Below, in pieces: positions 1 to 10,500 of a DNA stretch of 64,000 nucleotides. The stretch comes from Bacteroidia bacterium (GTDB taxonomy: Bacteria; Bacteroidota; Bacteroidia; Chitinophagales; Chitinophagaceae), in contig JAUIBA010000004.1 in assembly GCA_030427635.1 (NCBI GenBank), positions 186,001-250,000 of the forward strand. The letters run 5' to 3'. The stretch's first letter is position 1; the number at the start of each line of letters is the position of its first letter. The translations under genes were made by a program, and so were the position numbers. Below the pieces are notes generated by a model. That model was not told the origin of the DNA. It did not search any database and worked only from the letters and a program-made list of their open reading frames with translations.

Positions 1-301
1 TATCGCCATCCTTGTACTCACGCATATGTAGCTGGCAGGTAGTAGTTTCATGCCATGGACCATGAGCACGACCATTGATGTACATGCTGCACATACCACA
101 TATACCTTCACGGCAATCATGGTCAAATGCTATAGGCTCTTTACCCTCTGCCACAAGCTGCTCGTTAAGCACATCGAACATCTCCAGAAACGACATTTCA
201 GACGATACGTCTTTCACCTGAAACGTTTCGAAATGCCCTTTCACCTTGTTATTCTTCTGACGCCACACTTTAAGCGTGAGGTTCATGTTATAATGCTGCA
301 T
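1..301 (-). CDS. sdhB: Succinate dehydrogenase iron-sulfur subunit, N-terminal part
   Basis: This is the 5' end of the iron-sulfur subunit of succinate dehydrogenase, which passes electrons from the flavoprotein to the membrane cytochrome. About 100 residues are visible before the gene leaves the window at base 1. The ferredoxin-type [2Fe-2S] ligands are visible as CREGICGMC plus a later Cys in TTTCQL. The [4Fe-4S]/[3Fe-4S] half is outside the window. Two in-frame ATGs are possible: 301 ([11 protein letters not shown]) and 286 ([11 protein letters not shown]). The second resembles the usual start in this phylum, and no strong ribosome binding site separates them. It is the last gene of sdhC-sdhA-sdhB, 102 bases after sdhA. 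Confidence 0.93.
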   Translation of the reverse strand, partial: MQHYNMNLTLKVWRQKNNKVKGHFETFQVKDVSSEMSFLEMFDVLNEQLVAEGKEPIAFDHDCREGICGMCSMYINGRAHGPWHETTTCQLHMREYKDGD

Positions 302-403
302 AGCTTATTATGTTTGACATTTCCGCAACCGGCAGTTCGTTCCTCCTGTGTCAGCTGCTTCTGTTTTACTGTTATTTTTTCTTATAATCTGTTTCTCCGG
401 CTA

Positions 404-2380
404 TTACTTATAACTACGCTGACTTGGGTGTACCACATCATACTTCAGATCTTCCTTATGCAGTTCAAACTGGCCTTCGCTTTTACACTCCCACGCAGCT
501 ACATACATAAAGTTCTCATCGTCGCGTCTTGCTTCACCATCCTCAGTCTGTGACTCCTCACGGAAGTGACCACCACAGCTTTCCGTACGGTTCAGTGCGT
601 CTATACACATCAGTTCGCCCAGCTCCAGAAAATCTGCCACGCGGCCTGCCTTATCCAGCTCAGGGTTGTACTCTCCTACCTCACCCGGTATGCGTACATT
701 CTCCCAGAACTCTTTGCGCAGAGCGCGTATTTCCTGAATGGCCTGTGTAAGTCCTTCAGCATTACGGCCCATACCGCATTTATCCCACATAATCTTTCCA
801 AGACGCTTGTGGAAGCTTTCTACACTCTCCTTACCCTTGATGCCCATGAGGCGATTAATGCGGTCGCTCACTTCCTTCTCAGCTGCTACGAATGCAGGAT
901 GGTCTGTTGGTATTGCTTTGGTACGGATATCATCGGCCAGATTATTACCGATAGTATATGGTATTACAAAGTAACCGTCGGCCAGTCCCTGCATGAGCGC
1001 AGATGCACCCAGACGGTTGGCACCGTGGTCGCTAAAGTTTGCCTCACCCAATGCATACAGATTAGGCACTGTAGTCATGAGCTCATAATCTACCCACAGG
1101 CCACCCATTGTATAGTGTACCGCAGGATATATACGCATAGGCACCTCGTAAGGATTCTCACCGGTAATCTTCGCATACATGTCAAAGAGGTTACCATATT
1201 TCTCTTTCACCACATCTTTACCCAATGCTATAATTGTAGCTTTATTGGCATCATGCTTACCCTGCTTGTTAGCCTCGGTTTTACCATAACGCTCTATTGC
1301 CGAAGCAAAATCCAGATACACGGCCATTTTTGACGAACCCACACCATAACCTGCATCACAACGCTCTTTCGCAGCACGGCTGGCTACGTCGCGCGGCACA
1401 AGGTTACCGAATGCCGGATAACGGCGCTCCAGATAATAATCTCTTTCTTCTTCAGGAATATCTGTTGGCTTGCGGCTGTCACCCTGCTTTTTAGGCACCC
1501 ATATACGACCATCATTTCGCAGCGACTCTGACATCAGTGTCAGTTTCGACTGATGGTCACCACTTACAGGAATACAGGTAGGGTGTATCTGGGTAAAACA
1601 TGGATTACCAAAAAATGCGCCCTTACGATGTGCCTTCCATGCTGCAGTTACGTTACTGCCCATCGCATTGGTTGACAGATAGAAAACGTTACCATAACCG
1701 CCGGTACACAGCAGCACCGCATGACCGAAATGACGCTCCAGCTCTCCGGTTACCAGGTTACGGGCGATTATGCCACGTGCCTTACCGTCAATGATTACCA
1801 GATCCAGCATTTCATGGCGGGAATACTGGGTTACAGTACCCAGCGCTACCTGACGCTCCAATGCCTGATATGCACCTATGAGCAGCTGCTGGCCTGTCTG
1901 GCCGGCAGCATAGAACGTACGCTGTACCTGAGTACCACCGAAGGAACGGTTGCTAAGCAGACCACCATACTCACGGGCAAATGGTACACCCTGTGCCACA
2001 CACTGGTCTATAATATTTGCGCTCACTTCTGCCAGACGGTGTACATTGGCTTCACGTGCGCGGTAGTCGCCACCTTTAATGGTGTCGTAGAAAAGACGAT
2101 AAGTGCTGTCACCATCGTTCTGATAGTTTTTGGCAGCGTTGATACCTCCCTGTGCAGCAATAGAGTGCGCACGGCGGGGGCTATCCTGAAAACAGAATGT
2201 TTTCACTTTATAGCCCAGCTCTCCGAGAGATGCAGCAGCAGAAGCACCGGCAAGACCCGTACCTACTACAATGATTTCTATCTGCCTCTTGTTGGCAGGG
2301 TTTACCAGCTTACAGGTCGACTTATATTTTTCCCACTTGGAAGCCAGCTCTCCCGCCGGTATTTTAGCATTAAGTGCCAT
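404..2380 (-). CDS. sdhA: Succinate dehydrogenase flavoprotein subunit
   Basis: This is the catalytic subunit of succinate:quinone oxidoreductase (TCA cycle and respiratory chain), facing the cytoplasm on the inner membrane. The 658-residue protein has an N-terminal FAD Rossmann motif, VGTGLAG (residues 39-45). The likely covalent flavin His is His72 in [11 protein letters not shown]. The fumarate/succinate site region is seen in [11 protein letters not shown] and the C-terminal flavin contact in [18 protein letters not shown]. Length and the extended N-terminus match the SdhA that pairs with a single-subunit (type B) cytochrome in Bacteroidota. It lies 56 bases after sdhC and is surely cotranscribed. 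The long reading frames antisense to it are shadows. Confidence 0.97.
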   Translation of the reverse strand: MALNAKIPAGELASKWEKYKSTCKLVNPANKRQIEIIVVGTGLAGASAAASLGELGYKVKTFCFQDSPRRAHSIAAQGGINAAKNYQNDGDSTYRLFYDTIKGGDYRAREANVHRLAEVSANIIDQCVAQGVPFAREYGGLLSNRSFGGTQVQRTFYAAGQTGQQLLIGAYQALERQVALGTVTQYSRHEMLDLVIIDGKARGIIARNLVTGELERHFGHAVLLCTGGYGNVFYLSTNAMGSNVTAAWKAHRKGAFFGNPCFTQIHPTCIPVSGDHQSKLTLMSESLRNDGRIWVPKKQGDSRKPTDIPEEERDYYLERRYPAFGNLVPRDVASRAAKERCDAGYGVGSSKMAVYLDFASAIERYGKTEANKQGKHDANKATIIALGKDVVKEKYGNLFDMYAKITGENPYEVPMRIYPAVHYTMGGLWVDYELMTTVPNLYALGEANFSDHGANRLGASALMQGLADGYFVIPYTIGNNLADDIRTKAIPTDHPAFVAAEKEVSDRINRLMGIKGKESVESFHKRLGKIMWDKCGMGRNAEGLTQAIQEIRALRKEFWENVRIPGEVGEYNPELDKAGRVADFLELGELMCIDALNRTESCGGHFREESQTEDGEARRDDENFMYVAAWECKSEGQFELHKEDLKYDVVHPSQRSYK

Positions 2381-2436
2381 ATTATTTAGTCTATTCTAAA
2401 AGTCAAAATTCAGAAATCAGTTTCTCATACCGCACA

Positions 2437-3120
2437 TTAGTGTGCATTGCAGGTACCTACACAGTGCATATATATAGGCATGCTGGCAAATATCAGCGGT
2501 ATGATGATAGCAAATGCTATACCTACAGACCGTATCAGCCCTTTATACTTATGCGTACCCAGACCAAATGTCTGGAAGCCGCTGAAAAAGCCATGCATCA
2601 GGTGCCATGCCAATGATATACAACCCAGTATATACACAATCACTACCCACATTTCGCTGAATACAACAGCCATTTTCTCATACAGGTCTTCCTCTCTCCA
2701 TGCCGCATCAAACGCCTGGCCATAACGGTTGGGCGCCCAGAAATGATACAGGTGCAGTATGAGGAACAGAAGAATAAGTGTACCCAGAAGCCCCATAGAG
2801 CGGCTGTACCAGCGGCTGGTTTTGTTACCGGCACTTACTTCATACCTTACAGGACGGCGTTTTGAATTCTGGCTCCACAGCATAAGCCCCTGTGCGATGT
2901 GTGCTATGAGGCCGGCAAACAGACCTATTTCCAGTATTCTGACGGCGACATTGCCCCCCATAAAAGCCGCAGCCTCTGTGAAATGCTTACCACCGTCATT
3001 CCAGAACACCATTGCATTCACATAGCAGTGCACTACCAGAAAAGAAATAAGAAACAAACCTGTAGCGCCAACAATAAGCTTTCTACCAATAGATGTGCTG
3101 AAATAATTTTTCCAGTTCAT
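2437..3120 (-). CDS. sdhC: Succinate dehydrogenase cytochrome b subunit, type B
   Basis: This is the membrane anchor of succinate dehydrogenase, a diheme b558-type subunit that passes electrons to menaquinone. The 227 residues form five predicted membrane helices. Candidate haem-ligand His residues lie in the helices: LVVHCYVNA, LIAHIAQGL, LILHLYHFW and AWHLMHGFFSGFQT. A single five-helix cytochrome, rather than separate SdhC and SdhD proteins, is the type B arrangement typical of Bacteroidota. The start ATG at 3120 gives MNWKNYFSTSIGRKL, the common N-terminus of the family. It is the first gene of the operon, with a good promoter 40 bases upstream. Confidence 0.95.
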   Translation of the reverse strand: MNWKNYFSTSIGRKLIVGATGLFLISFLVVHCYVNAMVFWNDGGKHFTEAAAFMGGNVAVRILEIGLFAGLIAHIAQGLMLWSQNSKRRPVRYEVSAGNKTSRWYSRSMGLLGTLILLFLILHLYHFWAPNRYGQAFDAAWREEDLYEKMAVVFSEMWVVIVYILGCISLAWHLMHGFFSGFQTFGLGTHKYKGLIRSVGIAFAIIIPLIFASMPIYMHCVGTCNAH

Positions 3121-3159
3121 TTGTGTCCGGATGTATTTAGAATTGAAAATTGCAGGTCA

Positions 3160-3190
3160 CAAAGATAATGCCTTGATATTTAAAAGCAAA
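3160..3190 (-). promoter_or_regulatory. Promoter of sdhCAB
   Basis: Read on the minus strand this is TTTG (3190-3187), 19 bases, then TATCTTTG (3167-3160). It matches the Bacteroidota housekeeping consensus TTTG-N19-TAnnTTTG exactly. Transcription would start near 3153, giving a leader of about 30 bases before the sdhC ATG at 3120. Confidence 0.8.
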
Positions 3191-3240
3191 GCTGTGCGTA
3201 TGATATGTTATTTCCACTATACCTGTTTATATAATCCGGA

Positions 3241-3276
3241 AAAAACATATGCCCGGTCGTAATGACCGGGCATATC
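3241..3276 (-). terminator. Intrinsic terminator of the sigma/anti-sigma/OMP operon
   Basis: A perfect 12-bp inverted repeat (3248-3259 with 3265-3276, loop of 5) is followed on the minus strand by G and then a run of T (3246-3240). It lies 25 bases past the stop codon of the outer-membrane protein gene at 3301. Confidence 0.88.
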
Positions 3277-3300
3277 AATATTTTAGTGTCAGACCTGATA

Positions 3301-4152
3301 TCAGATGCCGGCAATTCTGACACCTATGCATATTGGGCGCTGATTGATACCATTATCATACATCTGTGTAAGCTGATAGCTGCCATAAAAGCGCAGGATA
3401 CCATCAAAACCAAACTCACCGGTAAGACACACATTATAGTCTGACAGATCAAAGTTGCCATGTACCTTGGTTTTACCTCTTTCGTCAGATACCTGCTTGT
3501 TCCATGAAGACAGGCGATAACCTGCGGTGATACCAGCGCCATAAGTAAGCCAGGTTTTCTTGTGCAGCCTTGTCTTACCAGTAAGCATCAGTGGTACATT
3601 CAGGTAATTGACAGCCAGTTTGTTCTTTTTAAACTCTATAGAGTCCGGTACGATACCGTTAGGGTGTTTGGTGTAGGTGATATCCTGTTCATAACGGAAA
3701 TTATAAACCTGAAATCCAAGACCCGTAGAAAGGTATATCCGCTGATTATGTGTCTTTACTGCCAGAAACTTAACCATCAGTGGGTATATATTCACATTGA
3801 TAGATTTAGATGGTTTCAGGTCAAAGATGTTTTCATTACGCATACTGCCCGGCACATTCAGATAGTTGACTACCGTAGGGTCGCTATAAATAGTCTGGTC
3901 ATTAAGCATATTCACACCCAGGTCCAGCATAGCAAAGCGTGTACGGAATTTGCCTGGCTTGTCTTCCTTGTCTTCCAGTTTACCAGCTTTTGCTTTTGCA
4001 GTGCTGTCGCTGGCATCTATCTCTATGCCTCTGTTAGATATGGTCAGCGTCCTTTTCTTTTTTGCAGGAGCATCCTCTTCCTGTGCTTTTGCTCCGTTTC
4101 CCAGCAGTAATACAGCTGCCAGCATTGTTATTGTTCCTATTGTGCGTTTCAT
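3301..4152 (-). CDS. Outer-membrane beta-barrel protein of the ECF sigma operon
   Basis: A 283-residue exported protein of unknown function. It has a clear signal peptide (MKRTIGTITMLAAVLLLG, cut near AKAQ at about residue 24) and a short charged stretch rich in Lys and Asp. The rest alternates hydrophobic and polar residues, as in a porin-like barrel (for example RIYLSTGLGFQVYNFRY and LTYGAGITAGYRLSSW), and ends in an aromatic-poor GVRIAGI. It is the third gene after the sigma factor and the anti-sigma-like protein (29 bases after the latter), with a terminator behind it. An envelope sensor or a target of the sigma factor are both possible. No enzymatic motif is visible. Confidence 0.75.
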   Translation of the reverse strand: MKRTIGTITMLAAVLLLGNGAKAQEEDAPAKKKRTLTISNRGIEIDASDSTAKAKAGKLEDKEDKPGKFRTRFAMLDLGVNMLNDQTIYSDPTVVNYLNVPGSMRNENIFDLKPSKSINVNIYPLMVKFLAVKTHNQRIYLSTGLGFQVYNFRYEQDITYTKHPNGIVPDSIEFKKNKLAVNYLNVPLMLTGKTRLHKKTWLTYGAGITAGYRLSSWNKQVSDERGKTKVHGNFDLSDYNVCLTGEFGFDGILRFYGSYQLTQMYDNGINQRPICIGVRIAGI

Positions 4153-4181
4153 AACCTAAGTTTTAAGTTGTGTAGTTTTTT

Positions 4182-5042
4182 TTAAAATGATAATACCAGT
4201 TTCTTCCGCGAGATTTTTACTGATACATTTGAATGGGCAATTTCCTGAGTAAAGCTGCTGACTCTGCCATATCCTGTGGCCACCTCACCGGCCAGAGTCT
4301 TCATCCCTTGTTTTTTCGTTTCCGCAAGGGGCAGCTTATCTACAAAGCTCTTTGCTTCATCAGCTGTCTCATCCTCTCTATACTGTATCGCCAATGCAGG
4401 GACATTTGTTACAGCCACTGCAATATTTTTTTGCTCAGTAGTTATAGGCATTGGCGCTGCTACAGGTAACGTCTCTACCGTAGCGAGGGCTTCCTGTGCT
4501 ATTGCAGGTGTATTAGGTTTAGCTGTTTTTACTTTTACTGGTCTTGTCTTTACACCTTTGCGGTTATCTGCCTGCACCGGAGGCACTGTAGGAATCACCT
4601 CATTTTTTGCTACCGGGATATTTGCCGCAAGATTGTTTTTGTCCGGCACAGTTGTTTCCGCTACAGGATCAGTAACATTACTTCCCGAAGTATTACTCAC
4701 CAGTGAATGTTCACTGTTCATAACATCATTTCCGGTAAACAATAGTCTGGCACCACCTGCCATGAGCAGCAGGGCTACTCCGGCGGCAATGGCATAACGA
4801 CGCCATACCGGCAGTGCTATTACCTTTTTTTCCTGTACTGGCTGCAGTAATGACTCTTTCCTGTCATAGGTCTCTGCTGCATCCGGTATCATCTTCGTCA
4901 TGGTAAATGCCGTGAGCTCACTCTGCAATTCAGGATGCTCATACAGAAACGCCATGAGCGCCTGCTCTTCAGCAGCGCTCAGTTCGCCATCGGCATACAT
5001 TACCATATACTCCTCATAATTTTCCCACGTTACCATAATCAT
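4182..5042 (-). CDS. Anti-sigma-like single-pass membrane protein
   Basis: The 286-residue protein starts with an acidic cytoplasmic segment like the N-terminus of anti-sigma factors (ENYEEYMVMYADGELSAAEEQ, then YEHPELQSEL). One membrane helix follows at about residues 80-105 (YAIAAGVALLLMAGGARLLF). The outer part is long, low in complexity and rich in Thr, Val, Pro and Ala. No HxxxCxxC zinc motif is seen, so it is not a classical ZAS anti-sigma factor. Its start codon overlaps the sigma stop (ATGA at 5042-5039), which implies translational coupling; a second ATG two codons later is also possible. The anti-sigma role is inferred from gene order and topology. Confidence 0.72.
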   Translation of the reverse strand: MIMVTWENYEEYMVMYADGELSAAEEQALMAFLYEHPELQSELTAFTMTKMIPDAAETYDRKESLLQPVQEKKVIALPVWRRYAIAAGVALLLMAGGARLLFTGNDVMNSEHSLVSNTSGSNVTDPVAETTVPDKNNLAANIPVAKNEVIPTVPPVQADNRKGVKTRPVKVKTAKPNTPAIAQEALATVETLPVAAPMPITTEQKNIAVAVTNVPALAIQYREDETADEAKSFVDKLPLAETKKQGMKTLAGEVATGYGRVSSFTQEIAHSNVSVKISRKKLVLSF

Positions 5043-5515
5043 AATATATTTTCCACACTTACGAGATATTCTTTTAATATTTTTCGGGCTCTGAACAGAT
5101 ATACCTTTACCTGCGACTCATTGAGACCGGTTATCTGTCCAATTTCATCATAGCTGTAACCCTCATAATCTTTCAGTAAAACCAGTGCACGCGAGCGCTC
5201 ATCGAGCTGAGCCAGTGCACTGTCCAGCACTTTTTTAAGGTCAGGATTTACGGGAGAATAACTCTCCTCAGGCGCATCAGTGTACATGAAGCGCGACCTC
5301 TTTCTGTAATTGTCTATTGACTGGCGATAAGCCACCTGGAAAAGAAATGCTTTAGCTTTAGCAGTAGACACTTCCTCTTTTTTCTGCCATAGCACCTCAA
5401 AACTGCCCTGTACTACATCATGTGCATCACTCTGCTGACCGGTACATTTCCATGCAAACCGGAACAAAGCATCTGATAGCTGATGTACACACGTATTATA
5501 TTCTCTGGCGTCCAT
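5039..5515 (-). CDS. ECF-type RNA polymerase sigma factor
   Basis: A 158-residue sigma-70 family factor with only regions 2 and 4. Region 2 is about residues 10-80 (ALFRFAWKCTGQQSDAHDVV, then FEVLWQKK). Region 4 is about residues 100-152, with the helix-turn-helix YSYDEIGQITGLNESQVKVY followed by LFRARKILKEYL. The size and two-domain layout are those of SigW/RpoE-like ECF factors. It is first in a three-gene operon with a membrane anti-sigma-like protein and an outer-membrane protein, so it probably reports on envelope state. GTAAC boxes just upstream (5546-5588) suggest self-activation. It lies 69 bases behind bshC on the same strand. Confidence 0.93.
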   Translation of the reverse strand: MDAREYNTCVHQLSDALFRFAWKCTGQQSDAHDVVQGSFEVLWQKKEEVSTAKAKAFLFQVAYRQSIDNYRKRSRFMYTDAPEESYSPVNPDLKKVLDSALAQLDERSRALVLLKDYEGYSYDEIGQITGLNESQVKVYLFRARKILKEYLVSVENIL

Positions 5516-5524
5516 TCAATACTA

Positions 5525-5550
5525 TATCGCAACTCCCGGAAAAAAGTTAC
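5525..5550 (-). promoter_or_regulatory. Candidate self-regulated ECF promoter
   Basis: On the minus strand GTAAC (5550-5546) is followed by exactly 16 bases and then CGATA (5529-5525), ending 10 bases before the sigma ATG. GTAAC with about 16 bases to CGT-like sequence is the usual form of ECF promoters. Further GTTAC/GTAAC copies lie at 5576-5580 and 5584-5588, forming inverted repeats that include the bshC stop codon. Functional assignment is inference. Confidence 0.45.
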
Positions 5551-5584
5551 AGAAAACACAAAAAAATATTTTCCTGTAACCCGG

Positions 5585-7189
5585 TTACTTTTCTATTATC
5601 AGGAATGGCCCTCCCAATGGCTGTATGCCATTCTTTATTATATCGAAAAAAGCGGGCCCGTTCTCAAGGTAATATTCTGCAAAATTCTCTATGCGCTCCT
5701 GTAAACTATCATTTGGAAACAGTTTTTCCCGCAATCTGTATATGCGGGCCAGAGCCACATCATGCTTTTTCTTTTCTGCGCGTAGCATTTTCTTATCCAG
5801 ATTGGCCAGTTGCCGCTCCATTCTGGCTATAACCGCATCTGTAGCCGCAGCAAGTGTTTTGTCTACAGCTATAGCACGGGTACGCAACTGTTGCATTATC
5901 GCTTCTATTGCAGTTTTCTCTGCACTTGTATCAATAGTAGCTCCGGCGGCTCCGGTCACTAGTCTTTTTTCCAATGCTGCGGTTTCTGTAAATATCTCCT
6001 GCACTGACAAGGCACACTGCTCCCTGAGCCGATGTTCGCGCTCCCTAATCCATAATACTGACTGCCGCTGTAATATTACCGGATATGGCACATGATAATA
6101 TTCAAAAAGGGTTTTCAACTGAAACCAGTATGCCACTTCTGCCCCTCCGCCAATAAATGCCACATCTGGTAAAATAGTGCTCTGATACAGCCCCCTCAAT
6201 ACTACATTAGGGCTAAATCGCTCAGGAAACTGATACAATTCCTTTATCAACTCATCCTGCGAAAAAGAAATATCTGTATTTATTACTATCCAATGCTCAC
6301 CCTGCTTTTCTATTCGCTCCCGTAACTGGTCGTGCAGATAAAAAAGGTTTATAGGCCGTGGATATGCCTGTGCATTGTAGCGCTCAGTCAGTTTCACGGT
6401 TTGTTCTGATACAATAGGTGCTGCACTACCCTTCATCAGATCGTCCTCCATCACCGGAATAAATGTTCTCTTCAGCTCTCTGTCGTCCGGATCTATCACT
6501 ACGAGACCATACCTGCCGAACAATTCATTAACCAGATAACGGGTAGCCTCACCTATGGTTCGTTTCTTACCATATGCTTCTTTTATTACATCAGTAAGAT
6601 TATCGCAATCTATACCCGGAGGACCGAAGTCATGCAGTAACCTTGCGAGTAGCGGTTGCAAACCAGTGGTACTCATCCGCCCTACTGCCCCCTGCTGTCC
6701 TGCCCCATCCCACACATATTTTTCTCCTCTAAAGCGAAATGTCCCCAACTCGGCAAGATCATTGTCCTCACTACCCATGTAATAAACAGGGACAAACTTT
6801 CGGTCAATGTATTTGTCGTTTAACTGCTCTGCCAGCTTTATAGCATGAATAATTTTATATACAAAATATAAATAACCCGTCAATAGATTAGGTTGATGTG
6901 CAGTAGTCACCGTAAATGTGTGCTCATCGGCAAGTGAAGCAATGTTTGCTTTTACCAGCTCATCTGTTTCCAATCCTTCGTACTGGCGTAAAAGTGTTTC
7001 CACCAGCAATTTCCGGTTTATATGATAGTGGCTGCGCTTTGTCACTGCATCGGCAATACCTTTATCGTCAGGCGTGTACACATAAAAGTCACGTAAATGC
7101 TCACTACCAGACTCATAATCAGCTATTAGCTGTGAAAAATAGCCGGTTTCGGCATATGACATATAATGATAACTACACTGAGGTTCCAT
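5585..7189 (-). CDS. bshC: Bacillithiol biosynthesis cysteine-adding enzyme BshC
   Basis: BshC is the last enzyme of bacillithiol synthesis, adding cysteine to glucosaminyl-malate. The 534-residue protein shows the family signatures TTAHQPNLLTGYLYFVYK (residues 95-112) and VPVYYMGSEDNDLAELG (133-149). It also has LFYLHDQLRERIE and a C-terminal coiled-coil region (LEKRLVTG to KKMLRAEKKKHDVAL). The reading frame extends 21 codons further upstream, but ATG 7189 gives MEPQCSYHYMSYAETGYFS, the normal BshC N-terminus, so that start was chosen. The other bacillithiol genes (bshA, bshB) are not in the window. A sigma-factor operon follows on the same strand after 69 bases. Confidence 0.9.
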   Translation of the reverse strand: MEPQCSYHYMSYAETGYFSQLIADYESGSEHLRDFYVYTPDDKGIADAVTKRSHYHINRKLLVETLLRQYEGLETDELVKANIASLADEHTFTVTTAHQPNLLTGYLYFVYKIIHAIKLAEQLNDKYIDRKFVPVYYMGSEDNDLAELGTFRFRGEKYVWDGAGQQGAVGRMSTTGLQPLLARLLHDFGPPGIDCDNLTDVIKEAYGKKRTIGEATRYLVNELFGRYGLVVIDPDDRELKRTFIPVMEDDLMKGSAAPIVSEQTVKLTERYNAQAYPRPINLFYLHDQLRERIEKQGEHWIVINTDISFSQDELIKELYQFPERFSPNVVLRGLYQSTILPDVAFIGGGAEVAYWFQLKTLFEYYHVPYPVILQRQSVLWIREREHRLREQCALSVQEIFTETAALEKRLVTGAAGATIDTSAEKTAIEAIMQQLRTRAIAVDKTLAAATDAVIARMERQLANLDKKMLRAEKKKHDVALARIYRLREKLFPNDSLQERIENFAEYYLENGPAFFDIIKNGIQPLGGPFLIIEK

Positions 7190-7579
7190 ATCTGTATTTG
7201 CATACCAAAAGTACACACACCTATCATTAATCGGTAAAAACGTGTCAATCACCCCATTCTTTTTAACTTATAACCATATAAAAGTACCTCTCACGTAAAA
7301 ACATGAAATTATTACTAACGTTTCTGCAATTATCGCCGCCTATATATGTTATAACTGTTCATTTTGAACAAAAACAAATTAATATTTAAAATAACATGAT
7401 TTTTATTGATTTGCATAGCCATAAATAGCAATATTAAAAAAATCAAATACAACATTCCGGTAAATCCATTTTTGTTTGTCATTGCGTTGTATAAGCTAAA
7501 AAAAATGTTATTTTTGAGACTACTCTTTAATATATACTAACCGATAAGAACATAATTCGAATAATTATACTAGCTAACT
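7190..7579. other. AT-rich divergent spacer between bshC and the large adhesin
   Basis: No gene is visible in these 390 bases. The right half carries the promoter proposed for the downstream adhesin. The left half should hold the bshC promoter, but no clean TAnnTTTG box was seen there. Confidence 0.6.
7486..7516 (+). promoter_or_regulatory. Promoter of the 1532-residue adhesin
   Basis: GTTG (7486-7489), 19 bases, then TATTTTTG (7509-7516). The -7 box fits TAnnTTTG fully and the -33 box matches three of four bases at the correct spacing. The leader would be about 55-60 bases, to the ATG at 7580. Confidence 0.6.
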
Positions 7580-10500
7580 ATGGGAAGAAATTTAATCAGC
7601 TCCGTTGGTAAATCCATAAAGGCACTTGTCATGGGTGCTATCCTATCATCTGCGTTGCAATCGCACGCGCAGGTTACTGTTACGGCAACGGCTGGTGTTA
7701 CCGGACCTACAGTATACACCCAATTGAGGCTCGCATTCAATGCCATCAATGCCGGCACACACCAGGGTGCTGTTACCGTATCTATTACCGCCAATACAAC
7801 AGAAACAGCGGCAGCACAGCTTAATGCCCCACCTGTACCCGGTTATACATCAGTATTGGTAAAACCAGCCATAGGCGCATCCCCGGTAATTTCAGGGAAT
7901 TTTAATAACAACGGCATTGTATACCTGCGAGGTGCTACAAACGTTACCATCGATGGTTCCAACACTGTAGGTGGCACAACCCGCGACCTCACAATACGTA
8001 ATACGCTGGCAGGAGGTGCGGTAGCAGCTATACGGTTCGGTAGTCCATCGGCCGTTCTCGGCACTTCAAACAATACAGTAAAGAACTGTATTCTATCCTG
8101 TGCCAATAATGTTAGCGGTATGGCTATCACATCAGGCAGTGGTACTACCATTTTCGCAATTGGAGAGGCACCCAACTCTAACAATACCATTGAGAATAAC
8201 CAGATGACCAATGCCCAGCTTGGTTTTTATGCATATGGGCCAGCCGGACAGGATGCTAACTGGACAATCCGGGGCAACGATATTTCCGGTACCGGATTTG
8301 CAGGTATTCATGTAAATAATGGCAATGGTACTGTTATTACAAAGAATAATATTAACAACGTTTCTATCAATGGTGGCTCTCCAGTATCTGGTATTGTCCT
8401 TTCTTTTGAAGCAGACAATACCACTATAACGGATAATAAAATCAGCAACATCAATAATACCGTTGCCAATGGCACATACGGCATGTACTTTGATGTAAAT
8501 ACCACATCATCAAACATTAATGTTTATAACAACTTTGTTCTTAACTGTTTTGGAGCAGCTGCCGGTACAGCATGGCAGAATGCACATGGAATGTACCTGG
8601 ATTTAGGTAATGGTTTCAATATCTATCACAATACAGTTCAGATCACTACCAACTCACCTGCAGGTGCTGTAAACAGTGCCATCTGTTTTGATCCATTTCT
8701 TGGGTTAGGTGGTATTACAAACGCTGGCGTTAACCTGAGAAACAATATTTTTGGTAATAACCAAACGATAAATACCCGCTATGGAATTCTGAGTACCGGT
8801 ACTGCAGCAATGTTCTCAGCTATTGACTACAATGACTATGTTGCTACTTCAGGAAATCTGGGCTTTATTGGTGGTGCAGCGCGTACAACCTTAGCTCAGA
8901 TTCAGGCAGGCTTCGGTGGTAACGTTAACTCTATTAATGCAGCGCCCACATATGTATCACCAACAGATTTACATCTCCAGGTTGCACCTGCAAATGAGGC
9001 ATTAAACATAGGTATTCCTATCGCTAGCCCATCTATTACTACAGATATAGATAATAACAACCGTGTAACAACAACGCCTACAGTAGGCGCGCATGAAATG
9101 TATAACAAGATTACTTATACAGCTCTTGCCAATACCTGTAGTGATGGTGTCATTACACTCAATCCGGTAACGATTGAATCTTCTCTGGGTATTAATACAA
9201 CCGGGCCAAACATGCCACGCATTTATTTCCGTAAGGGAGCCGGTGCATGGTTCAGTGCTCCGGGTACGTTTGTAAGCGGTACAGCCAATAACAGTATCTG
9301 GACATTTACTATCAATCCTGCTACAATGGGTGGTGTAACTGGTGGAGATGTTATTTCCTACTATGTAATTGCCCAAACAAGTACAGCTCCTATAGGTGCT
9401 TTCAGCAACCCTTTTCCCGGTCTTGTTGCTACAGGTGTAAATACGGTTACTACACCACCTACAACGCCTAATACATATACCGTAAATACAGTTTTTATAA
9501 ACGGTCTTACTACATCCCAGTTTGCATGCTCATCTACTTCAGGCATCAATGTACCGTATGCATATACAGGCACAACCGGTGCACCTAATGAGTATACATT
9601 AACATGGTCTCCTACAGGAGGTCCGTCTGATGTTCCGGTATTTGCATCATTCCCGGCATCTCCACTTAACGTATTTGTACCAGCAGGAGCTACACCGGGT
9701 CCGTACGCAGGAACGCTGACCGTACGTAATAACAGTACTACCTGTTCCCGTACATATAATATCACACTTACGATAAATCCAACACCTGCCATTACAGGTC
9801 CTACTACTGTATGTATTGGTTCCAGCAATCCTTATGGTACATCTATTGCAGGTGGTACATGGACCAGCAGCAACCCGGCTGTAGGAACAATATCTACCAG
9901 TGGTATTCTGAGTGCCCTTACATCCGGCACCACTACTATTGGTTATACAACTGCAGCAGGCTGTACTGCCAATACCGTAGTCACAGTATCTACACCTCCA
10001 GCCCCCATCACAGGTGCGGCGGCTGTGTGCTCGGGTGATAACATTACCCTTTCCACAACGTCAACCGGAGGAGTCTGGACAAGTGGCTCTACAGCAATAG
10101 CAGTTGTAGACCCAGGCACCGGAGTTGTATCTACGGGCATAGCCGGTACTGCTGTTATATCATATACTATAGCAGGCTGTACACCTTCTACAACTATTGT
10201 TACAGTGTACCCCGCACCTGCTCCTATTACAGGTAATGCATACGTATGCGAAGGAGATACTACTACCCTCACTACTCCATCAGTAGGAGGCACATGGGTA
10301 AGTGGTAGTGCTACAATTGCTACAGTCGGTTCCTCTACCGGCCTTGTAACAGGTGTCAATCCCGGCACAGCAGTAATCAGCTATGTTTTCGCCTCTACGG
10401 GTTGCGCACGTACATATACCATTAACATATCAGCACTGCCAGACACCATTACAGGCCCTATCCCGGCACTTATATGTCAGGGACAGACAGTTACACTTTC

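Noticed and set aside
3301-5042. FecR/TonB-type iron signalling unit
   Set aside because: The anti-sigma-like protein has no FecR domain and the outer-membrane protein is too small for a TonB receptor.
7190-7252. Upstream 21-codon extension of bshC
   Set aside because: It is not family-like, and the ATG at 7189 gives the expected N-terminus.
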